A stretch of DNA of 64,000 bases from Rhizobium sp. (GCA_003527225.1 DPXQ01000158.1:119138-183137); one strand, 5' to 3'. Positions 18,663-29,063 are shown, numbered from the stretch's first letter. The notes: generated by a model not told the origin, from the sequence alone. Numbers and translations: made by a program.

Positions 18663-20477
18663 TCATTTTCCTGCTTGTGGCTTTCGTCGGAACGTCTGTC
18701 TGAGATTGTCGAACAGCTCGACCTTGGCGCCATGGCGCTTCATGATGAGCGCCTGCTGGAGGATCGAAAGCGTGTTGTTCCATGCCCAGTAGATCACCAG
18801 ACCGGCCGGGAAGCTTGCCAGCATGAAGGTGAAGACCAGCGGCATCCAGGTGAACAGCATCGCCTGTGTCGGATCCGGCGGCGTCGGGTTCATGCGCATC
18901 TGCAGGAACATCGTGATGCCCATGATGATCGGCCAGACGCCGAGATGGAGGAAAGTCGGCCCATCGAACGGCAGGAGCCCGAAGAGATTGATGAAGGTTG
19001 TCGGATCCGGTGCGGACAGGTCCTGAATCCACCCGAAGAACGGGGCATGTCGCATTTCAATGGTGACGTAGATCACCTTGTAGAGCGCGAAGAATACGGG
19101 AATCTGCAGGAGAACGGGCCAGCAGCCTGCGACCGGGTTGATCTTCTCGGTCTTGTAAAGCTCCATCATCGCCTGCTGCAACGCCATCTTGTCGTCGCCG
19201 AACTTGGCCTTCAGTTCTTCCATCTTCGGCTGCATGCGCTTCATGTTCGCCATGGAGGCGTACTGCTTGCTTGCCAGCGGGAAGAACAGCAGCTTCACGA
19301 CAATGGTCGTCAGAAGGATGGCGACGCCGAAATTGCCGACCAGACGATAGAAATAGTCCATCATCGTGAACATCGGCTTGGTGATGAAATAGAACCAGCC
19401 CCAGTCGATCAGGCGGTCGAACTTCGGAATTGAATACGCGGTCGCATAATTGTCGACGACAGGCACTTCCTTGGCGCCGGCAAAGACAAGGTTCTTGACG
19501 GTTGCGCTCTGTCCGGGAGCGATGCTGACAGCATCGTTCTTGTAGTCGGCTTGAAAGCGGGGTTGTCCATCGGTGAAATGCGAAAAGCGCGACTCGAAAG
19601 CCAGCGTCTGCGGCGGCACCAGGGCTGCCGCCCAGTATTTGTCGGTGATCCCGAGCCAGCCGCCAGTCGCTTTCGCGTTGGCAATCGCTTCCTCTTCGAT
19701 CGCGCTGTATTTCTCTTCGATCAGGCCGCCGTCGGCGCCGACCACTCCGAGGAAGCCTTCATGCAACACATAGACCGACGGTGTCGACGGCTTGTTATAG
19801 CGGGTGATCCGGCCATAGGGCGCGACGCTCGCGGCGCTGGTTCCGGTGTTGCTGATCGTGTCCTCGACCACGAACATGTAATGCTCGTCGACGGAGATTT
19901 TCCGGTTGAAGGTGAGGCCTGCGTCGTTTGTGTAGGAAAGGGTGACGGGCGTGGCCTGGGTGAGCTTGTCACCCTCGGAAAGCGTCCAGACGGTCGCCGG
20001 ACCCGGAACGCTGGCGGCGCCTTCGCCGCCGATATAGCCGAGTTCGGTGAAGTAACCGTCCTTGGTATCAGCCGGATTGAATAGAGCGATGGTCGGGCTG
20101 TCCGCTTTGACGGTCTCGCGATATCCCTTGAGCTTCAGGTCGTCGAAGCGAGCGCCGGTCAGATTGATCGAACCAGAAAGGGCCGGCGTGTCGATGGTCA
20201 CGCGTGCGCTCTTGGCGATCGCGTCCTCGCGGCTGGTCGTCGCGCTCGCCTGGGTGCCACCCGGAAGGGCGCCGCTGACCGTGCCGGCGGCAGGATCCGC
20301 TGTCGTTGTCGCCGCGGTGTCCTGTGCAGGAGTGGTCTTGGCCTGTTCGGCGAGCATGGCCTGCTCCGCCTGGCGCTGTGCCTCGATCCTGGGATTCATA
20401 TAGAGGAATTGCCAGGCGAGAACGATCAGCACGGAAAGGGCAATCGCGATGAAGTAATTGCGTTTGTTTTGCATCAT
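18663..20477 (-). CDS. yidC: Membrane protein insertase YidC
   Basis: 604 residues, typical for alphaproteobacteria. It inserts and folds inner-membrane proteins, with or without SecYEG. Membrane helix 1 is at residues ~7-25, followed by a large periplasmic beta-sandwich domain (to ~350) and the conserved five-helix core with [24 protein letters not shown] (cytosolic helical hairpin) and the [13 protein letters not shown] and [17 protein letters not shown] segments. Its start overlaps the rnpA stop as ATGA at 20474-20477. A strong terminator follows. Confidence 0.97.
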   Translation of the reverse strand: MMQNKRNYFIAIALSVLIVLAWQFLYMNPRIEAQRQAEQAMLAEQAKTTPAQDTAATTTADPAAGTVSGALPGGTQASATTSREDAIAKSARVTIDTPALSGSINLTGARFDDLKLKGYRETVKADSPTIALFNPADTKDGYFTELGYIGGEGAASVPGPATVWTLSEGDKLTQATPVTLSYTNDAGLTFNRKISVDEHYMFVVEDTISNTGTSAASVAPYGRITRYNKPSTPSVYVLHEGFLGVVGADGGLIEEKYSAIEEEAIANAKATGGWLGITDKYWAAALVPPQTLAFESRFSHFTDGQPRFQADYKNDAVSIAPGQSATVKNLVFAGAKEVPVVDNYATAYSIPKFDRLIDWGWFYFITKPMFTMMDYFYRLVGNFGVAILLTTIVVKLLFFPLASKQYASMANMKRMQPKMEELKAKFGDDKMALQQAMMELYKTEKINPVAGCWPVLLQIPVFFALYKVIYVTIEMRHAPFFGWIQDLSAPDPTTFINLFGLLPFDGPTFLHLGVWPIIMGITMFLQMRMNPTPPDPTQAMLFTWMPLVFTFMLASFPAGLVIYWAWNNTLSILQQALIMKRHGAKVELFDNLRQTFRRKPQAGK

Positions 20478-20863
20478 ACTTTCCTGGAACGGGTCGCGGA
20501 GGACCGCTCGTGTTTCGGCCTGGCTTCAATCCGTTCGGCCAGTTGCGCGACGATCTTCGCAAACGGTGCGGACAGCACTTCCCTTCGGGCGACAATCACA
20601 TAGTCATGTCCCGGCTGCATTGCAAATCCCGTGTTTAGCCGCACGGCTTCCTTCAGGCGCCGACGCATGCGATTGCGCTCGACGGCATTGCCATGTTTCT
20701 TGGTGACTGTGAAGCCGACGCGCGGTTCGGTACCGGGCTCGTTGCGATCGAGCACTTCAATTAGGAAGAGGCTGCCTCGGCGCTTTTCGCCATTGCGCAC
20801 GGCAAGAAACTGCGGCCGGCTCTTCAGCCGCCCGACAGTCGATTTCTGTTCGTCAGACGTCAT
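20474..20863 (-). CDS. rnpA: Ribonuclease P protein component
   Basis: 129 residues from the ATG at 20863 (the ATG at 20887 would add eight residues). It assists the RNase P RNA in cutting 5' leaders from pre-tRNAs. The signature [28 protein letters not shown] contains the RNR motif. It lies 32 bases after rpmH and overlaps yidC, giving the classical rpmH-rnpA-yidC operon. Confidence 0.95.
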   Translation of the reverse strand: MTSDEQKSTVGRLKSRPQFLAVRNGEKRRGSLFLIEVLDRNEPGTEPRVGFTVTKKHGNAVERNRMRRRLKEAVRLNTGFAMQPGHDYVIVARREVLSAPFAKIVAQLAERIEARPKHERSSATRSRKV

Positions 20864-20895
20864 TCGCCCGTTTCTCTCATCGGGCACGCCCGGCC

Positions 20896-21030
20896 TTAGG
20901 CCGAAAGGCGCTTACGACCGCGAGCGCGGCGTGCGATGATGACCTTGCGGCCACCCTTTGTTGCGATGCGCGCACGGAAACCGTGGCGGCGCTTGCGAAC
21001 AAGCTTCGAAGGTTGGTAGGTACGCTTCAT
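20896..21030 (-). CDS. rpmH: 50S ribosomal protein L34
   Basis: 44 residues, read on the minus strand from ATG 21030 to TAA 20896-20898. The start [20 protein letters not shown] and the end [12 protein letters not shown] are unmistakable L34. First gene of the rpmH-rnpA-yidC operon, about 115 bases downstream of a good promoter. Confidence 0.98.
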   Translation of the reverse strand: MKRTYQPSKLVRKRRHGFRARIATKGGRKVIIARRARGRKRLSA

Positions 21031-21146
21031 TTATTTAATACCGCGGTGTGCGGCCCTTCTTGGGTTTGCATCTCTGCAAGAGCGTTGGATTTTTCGCACA
21101 GTTTCAAACCCGCCGGAGCGGGTCGGAATATCCGGACGTGCGCGGC

Positions 21147-21174
21147 TTATAAGGGCGAAGGACGCTTGAGTCAA
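21147..21174 (-). promoter_or_regulatory. Sigma-70-type promoter of rpmH-rnpA-yidC
   Basis: On the minus strand, TTGACT (21174-21169) and TTATAA (21152-21147) are separated by 16 bases. This is the best housekeeping promoter match seen in the window and is correctly placed for rpmH. Confidence 0.75.
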
Positions 21175-21473
21175 TCGGCGGAGACGTCCGGATCAGCAAG
21201 TGCGGCGTGGTCAAATCTGGCCTTCCGTCATTAAGATTTCCCCTTGGGCCTTGGCAAACATTTTTGCTGGTTTTCTGACAGGCAGTTCATTGCCCGCGGG
21301 CGCCTCCCTGGAACTGGACAACCTATTGTGCCTGACCTTCTTTGTTGCGCCGCAACAACGTTCGAATATGCTGTATTAGCAATGCAATAATTCGTTAACG
21401 GGCCTCACCTACTATCCTAAATATTGAGGGGTATTCTCCGATATCTGGAGATCGTCAGCAGGGGGGGCATTTC
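21175..21473. other. Intergenic region between the rpmH promoter and the next chemoreceptor
   Basis: About 300 bases with no credible ORF. The last 130 bases are AT-rich and probably hold the promoter of the chemoreceptor at 21474. A GGGGGGG run (21461-21467) seven bases before the GTG is its ribosome site. Nothing else recognised. Confidence 0.5.
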
Positions 21474-23537
21474 GTGAAAATAAGCGGCAAAGTCTATTCT
21501 TTGGTCGGCATACTGGGCCTTGCGGCCATTGTGATAGGGGCGATGGGTATCTTTGTGACCACGCAATACGGCCAGAAGTCCCACGATCTACATGTCGTCT
21601 CGGATCGTGCCTATCTGGGCGAGCGTCTCAACCGGCTCGTAACCGCTGTGGTCATGGAGGCTCGCGGGATCTATGCGGCCCCGACGACCGAAAAAGCGGA
21701 GGGGTTCGCCAAGGGGCTTTTGAAAAACCTCGACGAAATGGACAAGGTGATCGCCGATTGGAAACCGCTCGTGCCCGCGGCCCAGCAGGCGACCTTCGAC
21801 GCGATGGTGGCGAGGGCGGCGGAGTTCCGCACATTCCGGGCCGAGACGGTCCGTCTTGGCACGAAGGTCGATTCCAAGGCCGCCAATGAACAGGGCAACA
21901 ACGAAGCGAATCGCGCCAACCGGAAAGCCTTCCAGGCCGAAATCGATGCCGTCGTCGACAACGACAAGGCCGAACTGAAGGTCATGACGGAGTCGCTTGA
22001 ATCCTTCCAATGGCTGATGTTGATCCTCATTTCCAGTGTTACGGTCTGCGCGGTCGCAATCGGCGCCGGTCTCGGTATCTATATCGGAGTCAATCAGTTG
22101 AGCCGGCCGATCCGCAATGTCACCGGCGCCATGAAGAAGATCGCGGAAGGCGATTTCAATACCGAGATTCCCTATGCCGGTCGCGCCGACGAAATCGGCG
22201 AGATGGCTGGAGCGGTCGAAGTATTCAAGCAGAACGGTCTCGCCGTCCAACGCATGAATGCCCAGGAAGCAGCCATGCGGGAGAAAAGCGATGACCTCCA
22301 GTCGAGCATGTCCATCGTTGTTGCCGCGGCCGCGGCTGGAGATTTCTCGAAGCGAATCGATAAAGACTACGCAGACACAAACCTTAACCGCTTCGCGAGC
22401 AATATCAACGATCTGCTGAAGACGGTCGACACTGGGGTCGCAGAGACCCGTCGTGTGATTGCAAGCCTTTCTGAGGGCGATCTGTGTCAGAGCATGCGCG
22501 GCGAATTCCGCGGCGCCTTTGCCGAACTCCAGACCAATGTGAACAACACGCTTGATCGTCTGCGCCAGACAATGGGCGATATCCGGCACAAGACGGACTC
22601 GATCAATGGCAATGCCGACGAGTTGACGTCTGCCACCAACGATCTGGCAAAGCGTACCGAACAGCAGGCGGCAGCCCTCGAGGAAACCTCGGCCGCGCTG
22701 GATGAGATTACTGTCGTCGTGCGAGGTTCAAGCGAGCGCGCCCAGGAAGCCAGCCAGATGGTGAACGAGGCAACGAAGAGCGCCGCCCAGTCCGCAGTCG
22801 TCGTCAGCGATGCCGTCGGTGCCATGGGCCGTATCGAGCAGGCCTCGCGGGAAATCTCGCAGATCATCAACGTCATCGATGAAATCGCCTTCCAGACCAA
22901 TCTGCTGGCCCTCAATGCCGGCGTCGAGGCGGCGCGCGCCGGGGAGGCCGGCAAGGGCTTCGCCGTCGTCGCTCAGGAGGTGCGTGAGCTTGCCCAGCGT
23001 TCGGCGAATGCCGCCAAGGACATCAAGGCGCTCATCACCAAATCCGGCGAGGAGGTGGCGGGCGGCGTCAAGCTGGTGCAGAAGACCGGCGAGGCCTTGT
23101 CCGAAATCGAGAGCAGGGTCCTCAAGATCAATGACCACATCCATTCCATCGCAACCGCGGCGAAGGAACAGTCGACCGGACTTCAGGAGGTGAACACCGC
23201 CATCAATCAGATGGACCAGGTGACGCAGCAGAACGCCGCCATGGTAGAGGAAACCTCGGCCGCGACCCATAAGCTCTCCGCGGAGGCGGATGGACTGGCA
23301 GCTCTCGTTGCCCATTTCCGGATTTCCGAGGAGGGAAGGGCGCAGCCGGCCCATGCATCGACCACGGCCTCCGTTGCCGCCGCCGCTCCAGTGCAGGCTC
23401 CGGCATTGGCGAAGCCCTCGCAGCACAAGCCGGTCCAATCGCCGGCGCGTCAGATGCTCGGACATGTCGCGCGCGCCATCGGCGGCAACCGGGCGGCCGC
23501 GGTGGCGCGGGATGCGGACAACTGGGAGGAGTTCTGA
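21474..23537 (+). CDS. Transmembrane methyl-accepting chemotaxis protein with C-terminal NWEEF tether
   Basis: 687 residues. Membrane helix 1 (~8-30), a ~150-residue periplasmic four-helix-type sensor, membrane helix 2 (~180-205), then HAMP ([19 protein letters not shown]) and a second HAMP-like unit, and the signalling domain with tip [21 protein letters not shown] Pro/Ala-rich flexible tail ends in DNWEEF, matching the NWETF-type pentapeptide that tethers CheR/CheB in other bacteria. Initiation at GTG 21474 follows a G-rich ribosome site. Ligand unknown. Confidence 0.95.
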   Translation: MKISGKVYSLVGILGLAAIVIGAMGIFVTTQYGQKSHDLHVVSDRAYLGERLNRLVTAVVMEARGIYAAPTTEKAEGFAKGLLKNLDEMDKVIADWKPLVPAAQQATFDAMVARAAEFRTFRAETVRLGTKVDSKAANEQGNNEANRANRKAFQAEIDAVVDNDKAELKVMTESLESFQWLMLILISSVTVCAVAIGAGLGIYIGVNQLSRPIRNVTGAMKKIAEGDFNTEIPYAGRADEIGEMAGAVEVFKQNGLAVQRMNAQEAAMREKSDDLQSSMSIVVAAAAAGDFSKRIDKDYADTNLNRFASNINDLLKTVDTGVAETRRVIASLSEGDLCQSMRGEFRGAFAELQTNVNNTLDRLRQTMGDIRHKTDSINGNADELTSATNDLAKRTEQQAAALEETSAALDEITVVVRGSSERAQEASQMVNEATKSAAQSAVVVSDAVGAMGRIEQASREISQIINVIDEIAFQTNLLALNAGVEAARAGEAGKGFAVVAQEVRELAQRSANAAKDIKALITKSGEEVAGGVKLVQKTGEALSEIESRVLKINDHIHSIATAAKEQSTGLQEVNTAINQMDQVTQQNAAMVEETSAATHKLSAEADGLAALVAHFRISEEGRAQPAHASTTASVAAAAPVQAPALAKPSQHKPVQSPARQMLGHVARAIGGNRAAAVARDADNWEEF

Positions 23538-23570
23538 TCGGTCGGCATCGCAGGATGCAACGGAAAGAAG

Positions 23571-23598
23571 GCCGCGGGAGGCACCCCGCGGCTTTTTT
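23571..23598 (+). terminator. Intrinsic terminator of the membrane chemoreceptor gene
   Basis: An 8-bp GC stem (23571-23578 with 23585-23592), a 6-base loop and TTTTTT. Confidence 0.92.
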
Positions 23599-23770
23599 CA
23601 TGCGAGAGGGACGGCGGCCGAACCACGCCGCAGGGGCGGGCATTCCGCTCAGAAACAGTTGAGGGTTCCGGGAGCCTTTCGTTCATTCGCGTTATGTTCT
23701 ATTGATATGAGACTCACGGTGCCCGCGTGGATCGGGCCCCTGCTTGGGAAATCGCGACGAGGAGCGACCG

Positions 23771-25255
23771 ATGGCAGATGGAATGCAGGCCGGGCCAGGG
23801 GCGGACAAGGCGGGGCGCAGCGCCGTGCCCAACCTTTTCCGCGGACTTTCCGGCAAGCTTCTGTGGCTGACCATCGCTTTCGTCATGCTTGCCGAGGTGC
23901 TGATCTTTGTTCCGTCGGTGGCCTCCATGCGGCTGCGCTGGCTCGAGGATCGGCTGCGGACGGCCGCCGCCGCCAGCGTCGTTATCGACGGTCTGCAGCC
24001 GATCGAGCTGCCCCGGGCCATTCAGGACGAGGCCCTGATGGCGACCGGTACCAAGGCAATCGTATTGCGCAAGGAAGGAACATCGCGCCTGCTGGCCGTC
24101 GATGACATGCCGCCGCAGGTGGATGCGACATTCGATCTCACGAACGTGCAGCCCCTCGAATCGATTGGCGATGCTCTTTATGCCCTGGCCCTCGGCGGAG
24201 ACCGCATCCTGCGGATATACGGCCCCGTCGGCGACAGCGATATGGTCATTGAACTTGTGCTGGATGAAAGCAGCCTGCGTGGCGCCATGCTGTCCTATGC
24301 GCGCAACGTCTTTGCCGTCTCGCTTGTCATCTCTCTGATAACGGCCCTCCTCATCTATCTGGCCATCAACCGCATGATGATACGCCCGGTCCGGCGTCTG
24401 ACGCGAAGCATGCAAGCCTTTGCCGAGAATCCGGAGGACCCCGCTCGTGTCCTCGTACCGGCGCGAGGCGGCGATGAACTTGCCGTCGCCGGACGCCACC
24501 TCGCACTGATGCAGGAGCAGTTGCAGCGAACGTTGAAGCAGCAGAAGAATCTTGCCGATCTGGGTCTCGCCGTATCGAAGATCAACCACGACATGCGCAA
24601 CATCCTCGCATCGGCGCAACTGATGTCCGACCGCCTGGTCGATGTCGAGGACCCGATGGTAAAGAGCTTTGCGCCGAAGCTCCTGCGCACCATAGACAGG
24701 GCGGTCGGCTATACCAGCGAGGTGCTGGCCTATGGCCAGGCCTCCGAGGCCGAGCCCCGCCGCCGTCGCTTCCGTTTGTCGGCACTCAGCCAGGAGGTGC
24801 GGGACATTCTCGCGATCAGCCCCGATAGCGGCATTGAATTCGTCGAGATGATCGACGGCGACCTGGAGGTCGATGCCGATAGTGAGCAGTTGTTCCGGGT
24901 GATCCACAACATCTGCCGCAACGCGCTTCAGGCACTCGCCAATTACGCCGCAGACGAGCCGCGGGCGGTTCGTCGCGTGACCTTGTCGGCCCAGCGCATT
25001 GGCAGTGTCGTCTGCATCGTCATCGACGATACCGGTCCCGGCATGCCCAGCAAGGCGCGAGAGAACCTTTTCGCTGCATTCCGCGGATCGGCGCGTTCCG
25101 GCGGAACGGGACTGGGGCTGGCGATTGCCCGCGAATTGGTCCTTGCCCACGGGGGCACCATCGCGCTCGTCGAGAAGCCTGGACCTGGAACCCAGTTTCG
25201 CATCGAAATTCCCGATCGTCCCGTGGCTCTCGATGACTGGAGGGCGCGCGCCTGA
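23771..25255 (+). CDS. Membrane sensor histidine kinase, no adjacent response regulator
   Basis: 494 residues. Membrane helices lie at ~31-52 and ~179-200 around a ~125-residue periplasmic sensor, then HAMP (~200-255). The dimerisation/phosphoacceptor helix carries SKINHDMRN with His273. ATP-binding boxes follow: N (HNICRNALQAL), G1 (DDTGPGM) and G2 (GGTGLGLAI). The ATG at 23771 with a GGAG upstream is preferred over a TTG at 23744. Neither neighbour is a response regulator, so its partner is encoded elsewhere. The NHDMRN H-box is a variant of the common HELRTPL type. Confidence 0.9.
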   Translation: MADGMQAGPGADKAGRSAVPNLFRGLSGKLLWLTIAFVMLAEVLIFVPSVASMRLRWLEDRLRTAAAASVVIDGLQPIELPRAIQDEALMATGTKAIVLRKEGTSRLLAVDDMPPQVDATFDLTNVQPLESIGDALYALALGGDRILRIYGPVGDSDMVIELVLDESSLRGAMLSYARNVFAVSLVISLITALLIYLAINRMMIRPVRRLTRSMQAFAENPEDPARVLVPARGGDELAVAGRHLALMQEQLQRTLKQQKNLADLGLAVSKINHDMRNILASAQLMSDRLVDVEDPMVKSFAPKLLRTIDRAVGYTSEVLAYGQASEAEPRRRRFRLSALSQEVRDILAISPDSGIEFVEMIDGDLEVDADSEQLFRVIHNICRNALQALANYAADEPRAVRRVTLSAQRIGSVVCIVIDDTGPGMPSKARENLFAAFRGSARSGGTGLGLAIARELVLAHGGTIALVEKPGPGTQFRIEIPDRPVALDDWRARA

Positions 25256-25390
25256 TCTGGCAATTGCTGCAATCGGCATGCGGCAATCGCATGTGACGGC
25301 AAAATGACTCTTTTTTCCGAAAGGTGCTTGCAATCCGGCGCAGCACGTTTTAGAGGATCGCCACGCCGCCGACGACAGTCGGACCGGTAC

Positions 25391-25467
25391 GCACCCGTAG
25401 CTCAGCTGGATAGAGCACCAGACTACGAATCTGGGGGTCAGGAGTTCGAATCTCTTCGGGTGCGCCA
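25391..25467 (+). tRNA. tRNA-Arg (anticodon ACG)
   Basis: 77 bases including an encoded CCA. The acceptor stem GCACCCG/CGGGTGC, the D-arm (GCTC..GAGC), the anticodon stem CCAGA/TCTGG around loop CTACGAA (anticodon ACG at 25425-25427) and the T-loop TTCGAAT all form. A34 would be changed to inosine by TadA, reading CGU, CGC and CGA. Confidence 0.97.
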
Positions 25468-25579
25468 TTTTTCCTTCAAATAGATGAAATCTATCTGGCA
25501 GCGGTTTTAGCGCCTCGCGGCACGCTGTTGGCCGGGTTTCGACGCGCGTAGTCCGACGCTGTTGTGGCTCGAGTTCGCC

Positions 25580-26965
25580 TCACTTGGGGTTATGGGTAAG
25601 TTGCACCGTGAACTCCCCGGTGAAGCCCTTGGCGCTCTGATCAAAGACGGTATCGACCGCCTTTTCGGTTTTCGTTTTGACGGTAAGCTCGAATTCGAAC
25701 CCTTGGTCGACCTGTTGCTCGCGAAAGGCGTTGGCGAAGGCCGCCCAGACGATCGGCGCCTTGTCCGTCGTGTCCTTCCTCCGATAGGTCTCGCCATCCT
25801 GCGCATAAAAGCGGTCGAGAAAGAGCACCGCTGTGCCTTTGCAGGGATCGAAGTCCGTGATCTTGGCCATCACCGGGAAGTCCGGGGCTTGCATCGTCTG
25901 GGTGCCGTTCTTGTAGGCGTAGCTGGCATAGGTTCCCTGTCCCTCGCCGACATACATCAGCTGGAGGAGCTTGTTCTTGCCCGTAGCCAGCGTGGGGGTG
26001 AGCGAGAACTCACTCTTGAGAGTCCACTCGTGGCTCCCGCCCGATGCCTCGAGGGCCAGCAAGAGGTCGAAACGCATCGCCTCCTCGATCTGCCGCAGGA
26101 TTTCGCTGGGGTCCGCGTGTCCGCTCAGCTGCCCGGATGAGTTTATTACGCGGGTCAGGGTAAAGATCGCATTGACCAGCCGGTAGTCATGCTGCGTCCT
26201 GATGTCCTTGAGCATGTCGGGAACCAGCTTGGACAGCCATCCGATGATCTCGCCGAAAAATTCCTCCTCGATCGCCGAATCTCCGAGCAGCTGGAGGATA
26301 TTGGCCGCCTTGTGGGCCAGGCCGAGGATAGCCAGGACCTTGTCGCGCTGGCTGCCATAGGTCTTGATCAGTTTCTGCGCTTTCACCAGCAGCCGATTGG
26401 CGAGTTGTGCCTGGTAACTGTCGCTCGGCTCGACGCCGAGCATGGCAAGTTCTCTGCGCACGGTGATCAACTGTTCGAGAAAGCCCAGTTCCGGATCGCC
26501 GCCCTGCTTCACATATGACTGGACCAATTGCTCGGTCAGGAGATCGACGACCGGATCTTCGTTGCATTCGAGCTCGTAGGACGGCGGCGGAACGATGGAA
26601 ACGTCGCTCTGCTTCAGAAGCGCCTTGATCTGTTCGATGAGCGCTTTCTGGTGCTTCGTCGAATCCGCGATGCGCTGCTCCAGGGAGCGGCCGTCGCGAA
26701 CAGGGCTGTCGGACGTGCCGGCCAGTGGAGGGGGCATGAACGGCCCGAAGATATCCGGCGGAGGCTCCGGGTCCGACATCGGATAGCCATCCTCCGGCGT
26801 CGGCGGAAACATCTCGTCGAGACCTTCCTCCGTGGATGGAAAGGTGCTCGTACCATCTTCTGCTAAGGTCGGCGCACCACCCACAGCAAGGAGCACCGCC
26901 ACGGCGCAGAAGCACCTGAGCCATCTTTTCGTCGGGCGTTTTGGATTTTCCAGCAGACGAGTCAT
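25580..26965 (-). CDS. Secreted protein of unknown function
   Basis: 461 residues from the ATG at 26965. The basic N-terminus MTRLLENPKRPTKRW is followed by a hydrophobic core and an AxA-type cleavage site near PTLAED, a signal peptide. A Pro/Asp/Glu-rich segment (FPPTPEDGYPMSDPEPPPD) follows. The middle (~100-290) is helical, and the C-terminal ~150 residues look beta-rich, with TLKSEFSLTPT, YASYAYKNGTQTMQAPDFPV and FEFELTVKTKTEKAVD. The last ~50 residues predict alternating strands ending in EFTVQLTHN. I recognise no family. It is convergent with tRNA-Arg and divergent from the CoA-transferase. Codon use looks like its neighbours. Confidence 0.75.
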   Translation of the reverse strand: MTRLLENPKRPTKRWLRCFCAVAVLLAVGGAPTLAEDGTSTFPSTEEGLDEMFPPTPEDGYPMSDPEPPPDIFGPFMPPPLAGTSDSPVRDGRSLEQRIADSTKHQKALIEQIKALLKQSDVSIVPPPSYELECNEDPVVDLLTEQLVQSYVKQGGDPELGFLEQLITVRRELAMLGVEPSDSYQAQLANRLLVKAQKLIKTYGSQRDKVLAILGLAHKAANILQLLGDSAIEEEFFGEIIGWLSKLVPDMLKDIRTQHDYRLVNAIFTLTRVINSSGQLSGHADPSEILRQIEEAMRFDLLLALEASGGSHEWTLKSEFSLTPTLATGKNKLLQLMYVGEGQGTYASYAYKNGTQTMQAPDFPVMAKITDFDPCKGTAVLFLDRFYAQDGETYRRKDTTDKAPIVWAAFANAFREQQVDQGFEFELTVKTKTEKAVDTVFDQSAKGFTGEFTVQLTHNPK

Positions 26966-27260
26966 GAGCGCACTCTCTCGCGGCAGGGGCTCTCGGTCAA
27001 TCGATCGCTCCAGACAATCGGATTCGAGTGACAGACCCGGCGAATGCCGGATATGGTCTCCCCGGAATTGCTCTGATGTTCGGAGTGCAGTCTCCACGCG
27101 TTTGGTCTGGCTTCCGAGTCATGCGAGAAACGCATATCAGACAAGCACGCAATGCGACGGAAGAATGATTGCAATTCCCAAGCCAGGCCAATTAATCGTT
27201 CTCGATACCCGCGCACTGGCGGGCCTCCCCCATGAGTTGGCGGTTTGAAGAGGAGAAATC

Positions 27261-28754
27261 ATGCTGCGCGATCGGATCCGACATAAACCCCTGCTAGACA
27301 AGGTCGTCAGCGCCGAGGAGGCTGCGGCCTTCATCAAGGATGGCATGACGGTCGGCATGAGCGGCTTCACCCGCGCTGGCGAAGCCAAGGCTGTGCCCAT
27401 GGCGCTGGCCGAGCGTGCACGCAAGGATCCGCTGAAGATCACGCTGATGACAGGCGCCTCCCTTGGCAACGATCTCGACAGGACGCTGGCCGAGGCGCAT
27501 GTGCTGGCCCGCCGCATCCCGTTTCAGTCGGATCCCGCGCTACGCAAGGCGATCAATGCGGGCGAGGTGATGTTCATCGATCAGCATTTGTCGGAAACCG
27601 TCGAACAACTGCGCACCCAGCAGATCAAGCCCGTCGACATCGCCGTCATCGAGGCTGTCGCCATCACCGAGACGGGCGGGATCGTGCCGACGACCTCGGT
27701 CGGCAATTCCGCCAGTTTCGCGATCCTGGCCGACAAGGTGATCGTCGAACTCAACCTGTCCCAGCCCATCACGCTGGAGGGACTGCACGACATCTATATC
27801 CCCACGCGCCGCCCGGCCCGCATGCCGATCCCCGTCGTGACGCCGGAAAGCCGCGTCGGCCTTCCCTTTATTCCGGTCCCACCGGAAAAGATCGTCGCTG
27901 TCGTCGTATCCGAGAAGCAGGACAGTTCGGCGACCATTCTTCCGCCCGATGACGAGACCCGAGCAATTGCCGGCAATCTCGCCGATTTCCTCGTAAACGA
28001 GGTGAAGCAGGGCCGTATGGGGTATGAGTTGCAGCCCTTGCAGGCCGGGATCGGCACGATCGCCAATGCCGTTCTCCACGGTTTCATCGATACGCCATTT
28101 CATGACCTGAAGATGTATTCGGAGGTCCTGCAGGATTCGACCTTCGAGCTGTTCGATGCCGGCAAGCTGACCTTCGCCTCCGGTTCCTCGATCACGCTGT
28201 CCGCCGATATGTATCGGAAGGTTCTGCCGCGTCTGTCCGAATACAAGCACAACCTGATCCTGCGTCCGCAGGAGATCAGCAACCACCCCGAAGTCATTCG
28301 CCGCCTCGGCCTGATCTGTATCAATACGGCGCTCGAATTCGACATCTACGGCAACGTCAATTCCACCCATGTCGGTGGAACGCACATGATGAACGGCATC
28401 GGCGGTTCCGGTGACTTCGCCCGCAACGGCTTCATGTCGATTTTCGTTACCAAGTCGATTGCCAAGAACGGGGCGATCTCAAGCGTTGTGCCCATGGTGA
28501 GTCACGTGGATCACACCGAGCATGACGTCGATATTCTGGTGACGGAAGTGGGGCTCGCCGACCTGCGTGGACTGGCGCCGCGCGAGCGGGCCGAGGTCAT
28601 CATCGCCAATTGCGTCCATCCGGACTATCGCGATGCACTGAGGGATTATTCCGAGCGGGCCAGGAAGCGCGGAGGCCACACGCCGCATGTCATCGAGGAA
28701 GCATTGTCCTGGCATGCCGCGCTCAGGGAGCGCGGCACGATGCGTCCCGCCTGA
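27261..28754 (+). CDS. Acetyl-CoA hydrolase/transferase family; probable succinyl-CoA:acetate CoA-transferase
   Basis: 497 residues. This family moves CoA between acyl groups, most often from succinyl-CoA to acetate, bypassing succinyl-CoA synthetase or scavenging acetate. The predicted glutamate that forms the glutamyl-CoA intermediate lies in MYSEVLQDSTFELFDAG. The C-terminal half has ICINTALEFDIYGNVNSTHVGGTHMMNGIGGSGDFARNG, the acyl-CoA site of AarC/Cat1-type enzymes. AGGAG lies upstream of the ATG. It is convergent with the ArsR-family repressor gene that follows. Confidence 0.9.
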   Translation: MLRDRIRHKPLLDKVVSAEEAAAFIKDGMTVGMSGFTRAGEAKAVPMALAERARKDPLKITLMTGASLGNDLDRTLAEAHVLARRIPFQSDPALRKAINAGEVMFIDQHLSETVEQLRTQQIKPVDIAVIEAVAITETGGIVPTTSVGNSASFAILADKVIVELNLSQPITLEGLHDIYIPTRRPARMPIPVVTPESRVGLPFIPVPPEKIVAVVVSEKQDSSATILPPDDETRAIAGNLADFLVNEVKQGRMGYELQPLQAGIGTIANAVLHGFIDTPFHDLKMYSEVLQDSTFELFDAGKLTFASGSSITLSADMYRKVLPRLSEYKHNLILRPQEISNHPEVIRRLGLICINTALEFDIYGNVNSTHVGGTHMMNGIGGSGDFARNGFMSIFVTKSIAKNGAISSVVPMVSHVDHTEHDVDILVTEVGLADLRGLAPRERAEVIIANCVHPDYRDALRDYSERARKRGGHTPHVIEEALSWHAALRERGTMRPA

Positions 28755-28760
28755 GCAGGA

Positions 28761-29063
28761 TCAGACCGAGCAATAGGTGTTGTAGAGCGCGACGATCACG
28801 TTGCGCGCCGGTTCACTTTCGATCCGGTACCAGATCGTTTGCCCGTCGCGCCTGCCGCTGATGATGCGGTCGCGACGCAACAGCGCCAAATGCTGTGATA
28901 CGGTGGAATCCCGGATTCCAAGAAACTCCGCGAGCTGGCCAACGGAACGCTCCCCGTCGATCAACTGACAAAGGATGAGAAGCCGATGCCGGTTGGCAAG
29001 CGCTTTCAAGAGCTCGCTGGCGTCGTCTGCTGCGCCCTGCATAGATTCCGGATCAATCTTCAT
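28761..29063 (-). CDS. ArsR-family repressor of the SqrR/BigR persulfide-sensing type
   Basis: 100 residues from the ATG at 29063. A winged helix-turn-helix spans SVGQLAEFLGIRDSTVSQHLALLRRDRIISGRRDGQTIWYRI. There are two cysteines: Cys32 in LLILCQL and Cys98 in LYNTYC. Their 66-residue spacing equals that of Cys41/Cys107 in Rhodobacter SqrR and Cys42/Cys108 in BigR, which form an intramolecular tetrasulfide or disulfide with sulfane sulfur and release DNA. No metal-binding ELCVCDL motif is present. It is divergent from trxC and probably controls it. A matching operator occurs far away at 58963. Confidence 0.85.
   Translation of the reverse strand: MKIDPESMQGAADDASELLKALANRHRLLILCQLIDGERSVGQLAEFLGIRDSTVSQHLALLRRDRIISGRRDGQTIWYRIESEPARNVIVALYNTYCSV

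Noticed and set aside
20983..21234. 83-codon ORF near the rpmH promoter
   Set aside because: It overlaps rpmH in antisense and crosses its promoter; no ribosome site or homology.
25391..27097. tRNA-Arg followed by an unfamiliar gene, as at a genomic island
   Set aside because: No integrase, no repeat of the tRNA 3' end and no change in base or codon use; flanking genes are ordinary.
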